Source: an uncultured Clostridia bacterium
Lineage (GTDB): Bacteria; Bacillota; Clostridia; TANB77; CAG-508
DNA length: 42,101 nt
Assembly: GCA_944392515.1 (NCBI GenBank)
Contig: CALXWV010000009.1
Location: 1-42,101 of the forward strand
Reading direction: 5' to 3'
The position numbers and the translations under genes were made by a program. Position 1 is the first letter of the stretch. Each line of letters opens with the position of its first letter. This document shows positions 8,299 through 15,563 of this stretch, one piece after another. The notes under the pieces are model-generated. The model had not been told where the DNA came from, ran no database searches, and saw only the letters and a program-made list of their open reading frames with translations.

Positions 8299-9336
8299 AT
8301 GAAATTTGTACATATTGCCGATGTTCATTTAGATACACCATTTAAAACTATAAGCGATAGAGCTGATATTGGAATAGAGAGAAGATTAGAACAAAGAGAA
8401 GCTTTAAAAAAGGTTATAAATTATATTAAAGAAAATAATATAGAATATTTATTTATTAGTGGAGATTTATATGATCAAGAATATATTAGAGAAACTAGTA
8501 TTAGTTTTTTAAATGATTTATTTAAGCAAATACCTAATACTAATATTTATATTGCTCCGGGAAATCATGATCCATATTTAAAAAATTCATTTTATGCAAC
8601 ATATGCTTGGAATAATAATGTAAAGATATTCACAAATGTTGTAGAAAAAGTGGAAAAAGATGATGTAAATATTTATGGATATGGATTTAATTCATTTGAA
8701 ATGAATGATAATCAACTAGAAAATATAAATATAGAAAATAAAGATAAAATAAATATATTAATAACTCATGGGGATTTAAATGAATCTAAATATAATCCAA
8801 TTAAATTAAATGAATTAAAAGAAAAAGGATTTGATTATGTAGCTCTTGGTCATATACATAAAAGAGATGATAAAACTAATATAGTTTATCCAGGCTCATT
8901 AATTTCTTTAGGTTTTGATGAACTAGGTGAGCATGGAATGGTTGCTGGTGAAATTAATAATAAAGAGCTAAATAAAAAATTTATTAAAATTGACGAGCGA
9001 GAATTTGTAGAATATGAATTAGATGTAAGTAATATTCTATCAGAAGAAGAATTAATAGAAAAAATAAATAGTATAGAAGGAGAAAATAAATTATTTAAAA
9101 TTATATTAGTTGGATATAGAAATTTTCCAATAAATATAAATATTAAATTAATAAATAAAAATATAATTAAAATAAAAAATAATACTAAAATAAAAGTTGA
9201 ATATAAAGAAAATAATTCTACTTTAAAAGGATTATTTATTAAAAAATTAAATGAAAGAAAAAATAATAATTTAATTGATGAAAAAACTTATGAAGAAATA
9301 TTAGAAATTGCAGAACAAGCATTGGGTAAAAAATAA
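8299..9336 (+). CDS. DNA repair nuclease of the SbcD/YhaO family (metallophosphoesterase)
   Basis: The protein is probably a Mn-dependent DNA nuclease that works with the ATPase encoded next door, in the manner of Mre11-Rad50 or SbcCD. The 345-residue sequence has all calcineurin-type metal motifs: Asp8 and His10 in HIADVHLD, Asp56 in SGDLYD, the GNHD motif at residues 88-91, ITHGD, and the late GHIH. It matches the short YhaO-like branch of the family. AGAAAGGA-like spacing before the ATG is good (GAAAGGATATAAAA). The C-terminal 100 residues are rich in Lys, Asn and Ile, as expected from the base composition, and are not otherwise recognised. The partner gene begins 68 bp downstream on the same strand. 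Confidence 0.85.
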   Translation: MKFVHIADVHLDTPFKTISDRADIGIERRLEQREALKKVINYIKENNIEYLFISGDLYDQEYIRETSISFLNDLFKQIPNTNIYIAPGNHDPYLKNSFYATYAWNNNVKIFTNVVEKVEKDDVNIYGYGFNSFEMNDNQLENINIENKDKINILITHGDLNESKYNPIKLNELKEKGFDYVALGHIHKRDDKTNIVYPGSLISLGFDELGEHGMVAGEINNKELNKKFIKIDEREFVEYELDVSNILSEEELIEKINSIEGENKLFKIILVGYRNFPININIKLINKNIIKIKNNTKIKVEYKENNSTLKGLFIKKLNERKNNNLIDEKTYEEILEIAEQALGKK

Positions 9337-9404
9337 AATAAAAAATATTTTAATAAATAATAAATAAAAAAATTAAATAAAATAAAAAACAAGGAGAAAT
9401 AATT

Positions 9405-11330
9405 TTGAAAATAGAAAAAATAAAAATTAATTCATATGGTAATTTAAAAAATAAAGAAATTAATTTAGAAAAATTAAATATTATTTATGGAAAAAATGAA
9501 AGTGGAAAATCTACTTTATTAAATTTTATAAAAAATATTTTTTATGGAATTTCTAAAAATAAAAATGGTAGAAATATTTCAGATTATGATAAATATTTAC
9601 CATGGGGAGAAAAAGATTTTTCAGGAAAGATAAAATATCAATTAGATAATAATTCAGATTTTGAAGTGTATAGAGATTTTAATAAGAAAAATCCAGAGAT
9701 ATATAATGAGCAATTAGAAGATATTTCTAACAATTTTAAAATTGACAAAAAGACAGGAAACCAGTTTTTTATTGAACAAACAAATATAGATGAAAATACT
9801 TTTATGTCAACAGCTTTTTCAATGCAAAAAGAGGTTGTAGTAGATAGTACAATGCAGGGAGTTTTACTACAAAAAGTTGCAAACTTAGCGGAAAGTGGTT
9901 CTGAAGATGTATCATATAAGAAGGCTTTAAGCAATATTAACAATATGTTACTTAATGAAGTAGGTACATCTAATAGTAAAGAAAGACCAATTAATATTGC
10001 TCAAAGTAATATAAAACAATATACAATTGACCTAATGACAAATAGTGACGCAAAAGAAAAAAGGTATAAAGTAGAGGAAGAAATTAACAAGGTAAAATCA
10101 GAGATAAAGGAAGAAAATGGAAAAGAAAAATTGCTAAATTCTGTAAAAAGTTTAATCGATAAAAATATTATTGAAAAAGAAAAAATAAAAATAAAAAATA
10201 ATATTTTAGATGAAAATAATAATAAAATAAAAAAATTAGATAATGAAAAAGATAATTTATTAAATAAAATAAAAAATATTGATGAAAATTTTGATAATAA
10301 TTTAAAAAATAAAAAATCAAAAAAATTAATTAATTTTATTATAATAATATTTTTAATAATTATTAATATTTTAAATTTTATTTTTATAAAAAATAAAATA
10401 ATTAATATAATATTATTTTTGTTATTACCAATTTATTTTATTTATTTATTTATAAAAATAAATAAAAATAAAAAAATAAAAAAATTAGAAGAAGAAAAAA
10501 TAAATAAAATAAAATTAAAAAATGAAGAAATAAAAAAACAAATGGACATATTAGATGGACAAATAGAATTATTAGAAAAAAATTCAGAAGAAACTAAAGA
10601 TGAAATTAAAAATATGGAAAATATTTTAGAAGAAAAATCTAACATTGAAAAAAATACTATTATAAATTCTAATAAAAATAATTATTCTTATGAATATATT
10701 AATAATTTATTTAATTCCAATGTAGATTTATTAATTAGTACAAACCAAAGAAAAATTAATGAATTAAATTTGCAATTGCATAAATTAGAAATTGATAGAG
10801 ATAATATTGATCCAAAACTCGAAAAATTAGTGCATACAGAGGAATTATTAGAAATAGAACAGGAAAATTTAGATAAATTACAAAAGAGAGCAGAAGAATA
10901 TAATCTAGCAAAAGAAATTTTAGATGAAGCATATACTGAAATGAAAAAAAATATAACTCCAAAATTTAATCAAAGTTTATCTAAAAATATTGAAAAAATA
11001 TCAAACGGAAAATATAAAAATATCATAATAAATGATAATATAACTGTTGAACTGGAAGATGGAAGATATGTTCCAGCAGAAAGCTTAAGTATTGGAACAA
11101 TAGAACAAATTTATTTATCTTTAAGACTTGCAATTATGAATGAAATTACTAAAGAAAAATTACCAGTAATGCTTGATGAAGCTTTTGCATATTATGATGA
11201 TGAAAGGCTAGAAGCAGCTCTTGAATTTTTAAGTAAAATAGATAATCAAGTTATATTCTTTACTTGTACTGATAGAGAAAAGAATTTATTGGATAAAAAA
11301 AATATTAAATATAATTATATAAGTTTATAA
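9405..11330 (+). CDS. SMC/Rad50-like ATPase with central membrane segments (YhaN-like)
   Basis: This is probably the ATPase partner of the SbcD/YhaO-like nuclease. The 641-residue protein starts at a TTG codon, with AAGGAG 8 bases upstream and no better start. Walker A GKNESGKS is at residues 29-36. The ABC signature-like SLSIGTIEQ is at about 560, and Walker B with the catalytic acid, PVMLDEAFAYYDD, at about 586-598. Coiled-coil-like Lys/Glu/Asn stretches flank a very hydrophobic segment at about 306-350 that can form two membrane helices. B. subtilis YhaN is also described with membrane segments but is about 960 residues, so this is a compact version. I saw no CxxC zinc hook. The central part (10150-10700) is almost pure A/T. 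Confidence 0.8.
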   Translation: MKIEKIKINSYGNLKNKEINLEKLNIIYGKNESGKSTLLNFIKNIFYGISKNKNGRNISDYDKYLPWGEKDFSGKIKYQLDNNSDFEVYRDFNKKNPEIYNEQLEDISNNFKIDKKTGNQFFIEQTNIDENTFMSTAFSMQKEVVVDSTMQGVLLQKVANLAESGSEDVSYKKALSNINNMLLNEVGTSNSKERPINIAQSNIKQYTIDLMTNSDAKEKRYKVEEEINKVKSEIKEENGKEKLLNSVKSLIDKNIIEKEKIKIKNNILDENNNKIKKLDNEKDNLLNKIKNIDENFDNNLKNKKSKKLINFIIIIFLIIINILNFIFIKNKIINIILFLLLPIYFIYLFIKINKNKKIKKLEEEKINKIKLKNEEIKKQMDILDGQIELLEKNSEETKDEIKNMENILEEKSNIEKNTIINSNKNNYSYEYINNLFNSNVDLLISTNQRKINELNLQLHKLEIDRDNIDPKLEKLVHTEELLEIEQENLDKLQKRAEEYNLAKEILDEAYTEMKKNITPKFNQSLSKNIEKISNGKYKNIIINDNITVELEDGRYVPAESLSIGTIEQIYLSLRLAIMNEITKEKLPVMLDEAFAYYDDERLEAALEFLSKIDNQVIFFTCTDREKNLLDKKNIKYNYISL

Positions 11331-11341
11331 TATAAAAATAT

Positions 11342-11374
11342 AAAAAACCTAATTATTTATTAATTAGGTTTTTT
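11342..11374. terminator. Bidirectional terminator between convergent genes
   Basis: AAAAAACCTAATTA (11342-11355) and TAATTAGGTTTTTT (11361-11374) form a perfect 14-bp stem with a 5-base loop. Poly-A and poly-T flanks allow termination on both strands, serving the YhaN-like gene and the opposing transporter gene. Confidence 0.9.
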
Positions 11375-11388
11375 AGTATTCTAATAAA

Positions 11389-12270
11389 TTATTTATCTTC
11401 TTTAGAATCCATTTCCATAGGGTTTACATGAATAATGGATAAATATACAAAAGGTAAGCTATTTAATTCCTTTTCTAAATTATCTGCAATTGAATGACTT
11501 TCAAAAGTACTTAATGTTCCGTCAACAAATATGGTAATAGAAACTAGATATTTGTATCCAACAGGAGAGGTATTTAAATGATTATATTTTAATATTTTAG
11601 GATATTTTTTTATTATTTTTATAATTTTATTTTTATCTTCTTCATTTATAGATTTATCCATTAACACATTAAAACTTTCTATAAATATTTGTAATCCAGA
11701 ATAAAAAATCCAAATAGATATGCCAATACCTACTACACTATCGAACCAATATATGTTGGCTAAACTTAATAATATTGAAATTAATGTAAAAGTAGTAATT
11801 ACACAGTCGTTTCTATGATCTTTTTTATTTGCATCTAGTAATAAATTATCAAATTCCTTAGATAATTTATTAGTAAATAAAAACAAAGATAATTTAACTA
11901 ATATTGTAATAATACATACTATTACAAGAAACCAAGAAAATTCAAAAGTATCTTTATTTATTAATGACATTATAGAATCATATAATAACTTTAAAGCTAT
12001 GACCATCATAGAAAGGCTTATAAACATAGAAAATATGTATTCGGCTTTACCATGTCCCATATTATGAGTATCATCTTCAGGCTCACTAGCAATTTTATTG
12101 CCAATAAAAGTCATAAATGATGCAAAAATATCACCAGCACTATTGGCTGCATCTGCAATCATAGCTTGACTGTTGGTAAGTAAACCAATAATTCCCTTTA
12201 TAATTAATAAAAATATATTACCTACAATTCCTAAAATACCTGCTAATTTAGTTTTGGCAAATCTATCCAT
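11389..12270 (-). CDS. Cation diffusion facilitator transporter, probably Mn(II) efflux
   Basis: The protein exports divalent metal across the membrane in exchange for protons. The 293-residue sequence has about six hydrophobic segments and a C-terminal cytosolic domain, as in FieF-like CDF proteins. The helix-2 metal site reads DAANSAGD (Asn-x3-Asp) and the helix-5 site reads KKDHRND (Asp-x3-Asp). In the CDF family an Asn-Asp/Asp-Asp site is the signature of the manganese group, whereas zinc and iron types have His-Asp or Asp-Asp pairs. The HNMGHGKAE motif after helix 2 is typical. I place the start at the ATG ending at 12270; the GTG at 12282 overlaps the GAGGTG ribosome site. It is transcribed alone, convergent with the ATPase gene. 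Confidence 0.85.
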   Translation of the reverse strand: MDRFAKTKLAGILGIVGNIFLLIIKGIIGLLTNSQAMIADAANSAGDIFASFMTFIGNKIASEPEDDTHNMGHGKAEYIFSMFISLSMMVIALKLLYDSIMSLINKDTFEFSWFLVIVCIITILVKLSLFLFTNKLSKEFDNLLLDANKKDHRNDCVITTFTLISILLSLANIYWFDSVVGIGISIWIFYSGLQIFIESFNVLMDKSINEEDKNKIIKIIKKYPKILKYNHLNTSPVGYKYLVSITIFVDGTLSTFESHSIADNLEKELNSLPFVYLSIIHVNPMEMDSKEDK

Positions 12271-12308
12271 ATATAAAGTCACCTCTAAATATTTATTTAT
12301 AATTATAT

Positions 12309-12317
12309 ATTATAGCA
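12309..12317 (-). promoter_or_regulatory. Extended -10 promoter of the cation transporter gene
   Basis: Read on the minus strand, TGCTATAAT is an extended -10 element about 40 bases before the transporter start. No good -35 is present at 17 bases, which fits an extended -10 promoter. No Mn riboswitch fits in the short leader. Confidence 0.5.
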
Positions 12318-12401
12318 CTTAAATAGAAAAAAAGTAATGCTTTATATAAAATAATTAATATTTAAAATACTTTTTTAGAATAAAATGAGAGTATAGAATA
12401 C

Positions 12402-12430
12402 TTGAAACATGTGTAAAAATATAGTATAAT
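12402..12430 (+). promoter_or_regulatory. Sigma-A promoter of prfA
   Basis: TTGAAA (12402-12407) and TATAAT (12425-12430) are separated by 17 bases and end 29 bases before the prfA start, next to an AAAGGAGAG ribosome site. Confidence 0.85.
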
Positions 12431-12459
12431 AGTTAAGTCAAAGTAAAGGAGAGTTATTT

Positions 12460-13521
12460 ATGTTTGAAAACTTAGATGAAGTTGAAAAAAGATATGAGGA
12501 GTTAACTAAAAAAATTAGTGACCCAGAGGAAATTGCTAAACAAAATGAATGGCGTAAAAATATGAAGGAACATGCAGATTTAGAGCCAATAGTTTTAAAA
12601 TATAGAGAATATAAAAAGGTAAAGCAAGCAATAGAAGAAGCTAAAGAAATGCTTTCAGATCCAGAGCTTAAAGATTTAGCAGAAGAAGAAATGCTTAAAA
12701 ATAAAGAGCTTTTACCAAAATTGGAAGAAGAATTAAAAGTTCTACTTATCCCAAAAGATCCAGATGATGATAAAAACGTTATATGTGAAATAAGAGCTGG
12801 TGCGGGTGGAGAAGAAGCTGCTCTTTTTGCAGGTACTCTATTTAGAATGTATTCAATGTATGCAGATAGAAAGCATTGGAAATTAGAAGTTTTAAATGAA
12901 AACGAAACAGGCCTTGGTGGTTACAAAGAAATATCTTTTATGATAAAAGGCCATGGTGCATACAGTAGATTAAAATTTGAAAGTGGAGTTCATAGAGTAC
13001 AAAGAGTTCCAGAAACAGAATCAAGTGGTAGAATTCATACATCAACAGCTACGGTTGCAGTACTTCCTGAAGTAGAAGATGTAGATATAGAAATAAATCC
13101 TGCAGATATAAAAATGGAAGTTTTTAGAGCTTCAGGTGCAGGTGGACAGCATGTTAATAAAACATCATCAGCCGTAAGACTTATTCATATTCCAACTGGA
13201 ATGGTTGCAGAATGTCAAACTGAAAGATCTCAAATGCAAAATAGAGAATATGCAATGAAATTACTTCGCTCTAGATTATATGAAAAAGAAAAAGCAGAAA
13301 GAGATAATGCTTTGGAAAATGAAAGAAGAAGTCAAATAGGTAATGCAGAAAGAAGTGAAAAAATAAGAACATACAATTATCCTCAAGGAAGAATTACAGA
13401 TCATAGAATAGGATTGAGTATTTACCAAATGGATAATTTCTTAAATGGTGATTTGGACGAAATGATAGATAACCTAGCAGCAGCAGATACTGCAGAAAAA
13501 TTAAAAGGTAATGAAGAATAA
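12460..13521 (+). CDS. prfA: Peptide chain release factor 1
   Basis: RF1 recognises UAA and UAG stop codons and triggers peptide release on the ribosome. The 353-residue protein has the GGQ peptidyl-hydrolysis motif at residues 228-230 in [10 protein letters not shown]. The PxT-type codon-recognition tripeptide (PET, residues 184-186) in [13 protein letters not shown] distinguishes RF1 from RF2, which has SPF. The length is normal. It has its own consensus promoter, a good ribosome site and a downstream hairpin terminator, so it is probably monocistronic. A prmC methyltransferase gene does not follow. Confidence 0.97.
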   Translation: MFENLDEVEKRYEELTKKISDPEEIAKQNEWRKNMKEHADLEPIVLKYREYKKVKQAIEEAKEMLSDPELKDLAEEEMLKNKELLPKLEEELKVLLIPKDPDDDKNVICEIRAGAGGEEAALFAGTLFRMYSMYADRKHWKLEVLNENETGLGGYKEISFMIKGHGAYSRLKFESGVHRVQRVPETESSGRIHTSTATVAVLPEVEDVDIEINPADIKMEVFRASGAGGQHVNKTSSAVRLIHIPTGMVAECQTERSQMQNREYAMKLLRSRLYEKEKAERDNALENERRSQIGNAERSEKIRTYNYPQGRITDHRIGLSIYQMDNFLNGDLDEMIDNLAAADTAEKLKGNEE

Positions 13522-13532
13522 ATATTAGGCAT

Positions 13533-13582
13533 AAAACATTTCTTATTTAAGTTTATAAAGCTTAATTTAAGGAGTGTTTTTT
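13533..13582 (+). terminator. Imperfect hairpin terminator after prfA
   Basis: The stretch from AAAACA (13533) through TTTAAG pairs with CTTAATTTAAGGAGTGTTTT (13561-13580) through about 18 pairs, including G-T wobbles and two mismatches. It ends in a run of T. It lies 11 bp after the stop codon. Confidence 0.7.
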
Positions 13583-13650
13583 ATATAGAATATTAGCAAA
13601 GAATGGACATATAAATATATTATAAATTAATATAGAAATGGAGAACATTT

Positions 13651-14445
13651 ATGGAAGTTTCATTAATTACATTATTAGGTCTTTTCTTTGGAACAATAGG
13701 TACTACAATTGGTGGTTTAATAGGAGTTTTTTCTAAAAGAAATTCAAATAAGTTTCTAAGTTTTGTATTAGCTTTTGCATCTGGGCTAATGCTGGCGGTA
13801 ATTTGTTTTGATTTAATTCCGGATTCTATAGAAATATCATCAGTCTATGTAACAATTTTGGGAATAATTTTAGGAATAATAATAATGGTACTTTGCGATA
13901 ATCTTGTACAAAATATATTTAGTAAAAAAGTTAATATTAATAATTCTTATGGTAAGAAAGGTTATTTAAACAAAAAAACTAGTAAAAAAGCAATAGACAT
14001 TGGATTATTAAAAACTGGAATAATAGTTAGTATAGGATTAGCTCTACATAATATTCCAGAAGGATTAGCAATAGGTTCTGGATTTGATTCTTCTACATCT
14101 CTTGGCTTATCTTTAGCATTAGCAATATGTTTACATGATATACCAGAAGGTATAAGCATGGCAGTACCAATGAAAAATGGAGGAATGAATCCAATTAAAG
14201 TAATGTTCTATGTTATTTTATCTGGAATAGCAACAGGAATTGGTGCATTAATTGGAGCAATAGTAGGAAATATATCTAGGCAAGTTATTGCGGTTTGCTT
14301 AAGTTTTGCAGCAGGAGCAATGCTTTATATAGTCACAGGTGAACTCATTCCTGAAGCTAATCAACTTTATAAAGGTAGAATTACAGCTTTAGGAAATATG
14401 ATGGGATTTATAATAGGATTATTTGCTATGTTAATTGAAATATAA
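13651..14445 (+). CDS. ZIP-family divalent metal transporter (ZupT-like)
   Basis: The protein probably imports zinc or related divalent metals. The 264-residue sequence has about eight hydrophobic segments. The two ZIP metal-site motifs are HNIPEGLAIG (His133, Glu137) and HDIPEGISMA (His162, Glu166), which form the binuclear centre of the family. A Lys/Asn-rich cytosolic loop lies at about residues 91-112, as in the GufA/ZupT branch. GGAGA precedes the ATG. No promoter was clearly seen in the 70 bp after the prfA terminator. Metal specificity cannot be read from the sequence. Confidence 0.87.
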   Translation: MEVSLITLLGLFFGTIGTTIGGLIGVFSKRNSNKFLSFVLAFASGLMLAVICFDLIPDSIEISSVYVTILGIILGIIIMVLCDNLVQNIFSKKVNINNSYGKKGYLNKKTSKKAIDIGLLKTGIIVSIGLALHNIPEGLAIGSGFDSSTSLGLSLALAICLHDIPEGISMAVPMKNGGMNPIKVMFYVILSGIATGIGALIGAIVGNISRQVIAVCLSFAAGAMLYIVTGELIPEANQLYKGRITALGNMMGFIIGLFAMLIEI

Positions 14446-14481
14446 AATAATTGTTGTTTTATATAGTTAAATAATTTTAAA

Positions 14482-14506
14482 TTAATTAGCAAAAATTGTT
14501 AATTAA
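14482..14506. promoter_or_regulatory. 11-bp palindrome abutting the -35 box of the PurC-like gene
   Basis: TTAATTAGCAA (14482-14492) and TTGTTAATTAA (14496-14506) pair through 11 positions, one a G-T wobble, around a 3-base A loop. The palindrome ends one base before the TTGAAA -35 box. There is no T run after it, so an operator for a dimeric regulator is at least as likely as a terminator for the ZIP gene. Confidence 0.5.
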
Positions 14507-14507
14507 C

Positions 14508-14536
14508 TTGAAAGAAACATAATATAGTGGTATAAT
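14508..14536 (+). promoter_or_regulatory. Sigma-A promoter of the PurC-like gene
   Basis: TTGAAA (14508-14513) and TATAAT (14531-14536) have the optimal 17-base spacer, about 60 bases upstream of the chosen TTG start. Confidence 0.85.
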
Positions 14537-14596
14537 TATTTTTGCGATTATTTGCATTATTTCCTAAATAATTATAATTGGAAAGGGGAAATTTAT

Positions 14597-15322
14597 TTGA
14601 AACGCGGAAAACAGTTATATACTGAGGGCGAAAATACCTATTTTGAAGCACTCAGGAATAATGGAAAAAAGATTATTCGGAATATTGTAGAAGTTGAAAC
14701 TTGCACTACAACTAATGAAGGAGAAAGAAGTGATTTAATATCAGCAAAAAAATATATAAATAGTTTGATATCTACCTTGCTTTTTAAAGAACTTGAAAAG
14801 CAAGATTTATCTACCTATTACTTTAGCCAGGGAACTACTTCAACATCTAAATTTGTAAAAGAAGTTGAAATGATTCCACTTGAAGTTATGGGATATAATG
14901 TCTCTTCGAGAAGCCTTTGGGAAAGGTATGGCTTTAAAGTCGGAGAAAAGTTCGACCAATTGTATTGTGAACTTATCTTTAATGACCATAAAGGACATAA
15001 TCAGGTTATCAGTGATGACTTAGCACAAGGCATTGGCTTAGTAGATATGATTGAATTGACAACGATTTATGATGATATGGAAATCATAAATGTCATTGCA
15101 TCTCGTTTCTTCAACAAGCTAGGCTTTACATTATTGGACTTCAAAGCTAGATTTGGGTTTGATTGCAAGACAGGAAAACTCTTGTTAGCAAGTGAACTTA
15201 ATATGGATACTTGCCATTTGATGGATGAAAATGGTAAGACTCCATATGAACAAATTTTTGAAAATGGTTCGAGCAATAACATTTATTATGAACGGATGGT
15301 GCGGATGATTAAAGAAATGTAA
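14597..15322 (+). CDS. Divergent SAICAR synthetase-like (PurC-like) protein
   Basis: PurC joins aspartate to CAIR in purine synthesis, and this 241-residue protein looks like a diverged relative. Recognisable segments are an N-terminal KRGKQLYTEGE in place of the usual GKAKxxY, the central VEMIPLEVMGYN resembling PurC IPLEVVVRN, and DFKARFGFD followed by LASELNMDTCHLMD in place of LADEISPDTCRLWD. The usual substrate-binding arginine of that last motif is histidine here, and the N-terminal ATP-site lysines differ, so activity is uncertain. I chose the TTG at 14597 because GAAAGGGG lies 8 bases upstream; the frame stays open to 14552. Half of its ten arginines use CGN codons, unlike its AGA-using neighbours. 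It is a single-gene unit with its own promoter and strong terminator. Confidence 0.68.
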   Translation: MKRGKQLYTEGENTYFEALRNNGKKIIRNIVEVETCTTTNEGERSDLISAKKYINSLISTLLFKELEKQDLSTYYFSQGTTSTSKFVKEVEMIPLEVMGYNVSSRSLWERYGFKVGEKFDQLYCELIFNDHKGHNQVISDDLAQGIGLVDMIELTTIYDDMEIINVIASRFFNKLGFTLLDFKARFGFDCKTGKLLLASELNMDTCHLMDENGKTPYEQIFENGSSNNIYYERMVRMIKEM

Positions 15323-15365
15323 TTTTAGTAACCATTAATACGACTATTATTTTAGCGTTTTCTAG

Positions 15366-15398
15366 AAGGGCGAATCCTAACTTTGGGGTTCGCCCTTT
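15366..15398 (+). terminator. Strong G+C-rich terminator after the PurC-like gene
   Basis: AAGGGCGAATCC (15366-15377) pairs with GGGTTCGCCCTT (15386-15397) over 12 bp including one T-G pair, followed by a mixed TTTCCCTT tail. Its G+C content is far above that of the region, in keeping with the foreign look of the gene. Confidence 0.8.
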
Positions 15399-15417
15399 CC
15401 CTTATTGTAAAAATACC

Positions 15418-15446
15418 TTGACTATAAAAATAAAATATAGTAAAAT
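15418..15446 (+). promoter_or_regulatory. Sigma-A promoter of pcrA
   Basis: TTGACT (15418-15423) and TAAAAT (15441-15446) are separated by 17 bases. Transcription should begin near 15453, leaving a leader of about 110 bases. Confidence 0.7.
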
Positions 15447-15455
15447 TTCAAAGTA

Positions 15456-15469
15456 CGAACAAAAGTTTT
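15456..15469. promoter_or_regulatory. Probable LexA (SOS) box at the pcrA promoter
   Basis: CGAACAAAAGTTTT matches the Gram-positive LexA box CGAAC-N4-GTTCG in the whole left half-site and in GTT of the right one. It lies at about +1 to +17 of the promoter, where a repressor would block initiation. In B. subtilis pcrA is, to my knowledge, part of the LexA regulon, which makes the match more believable. Confidence 0.6.
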
Positions 15470-15563
15470 TTAGACTAATTAATTCGATAGATAAAAATAT
15501 GTACAAATACTTGCAAAGGAAGGAGTTTTACATAATCATATAATGACTATGTAAGTAATAGAA

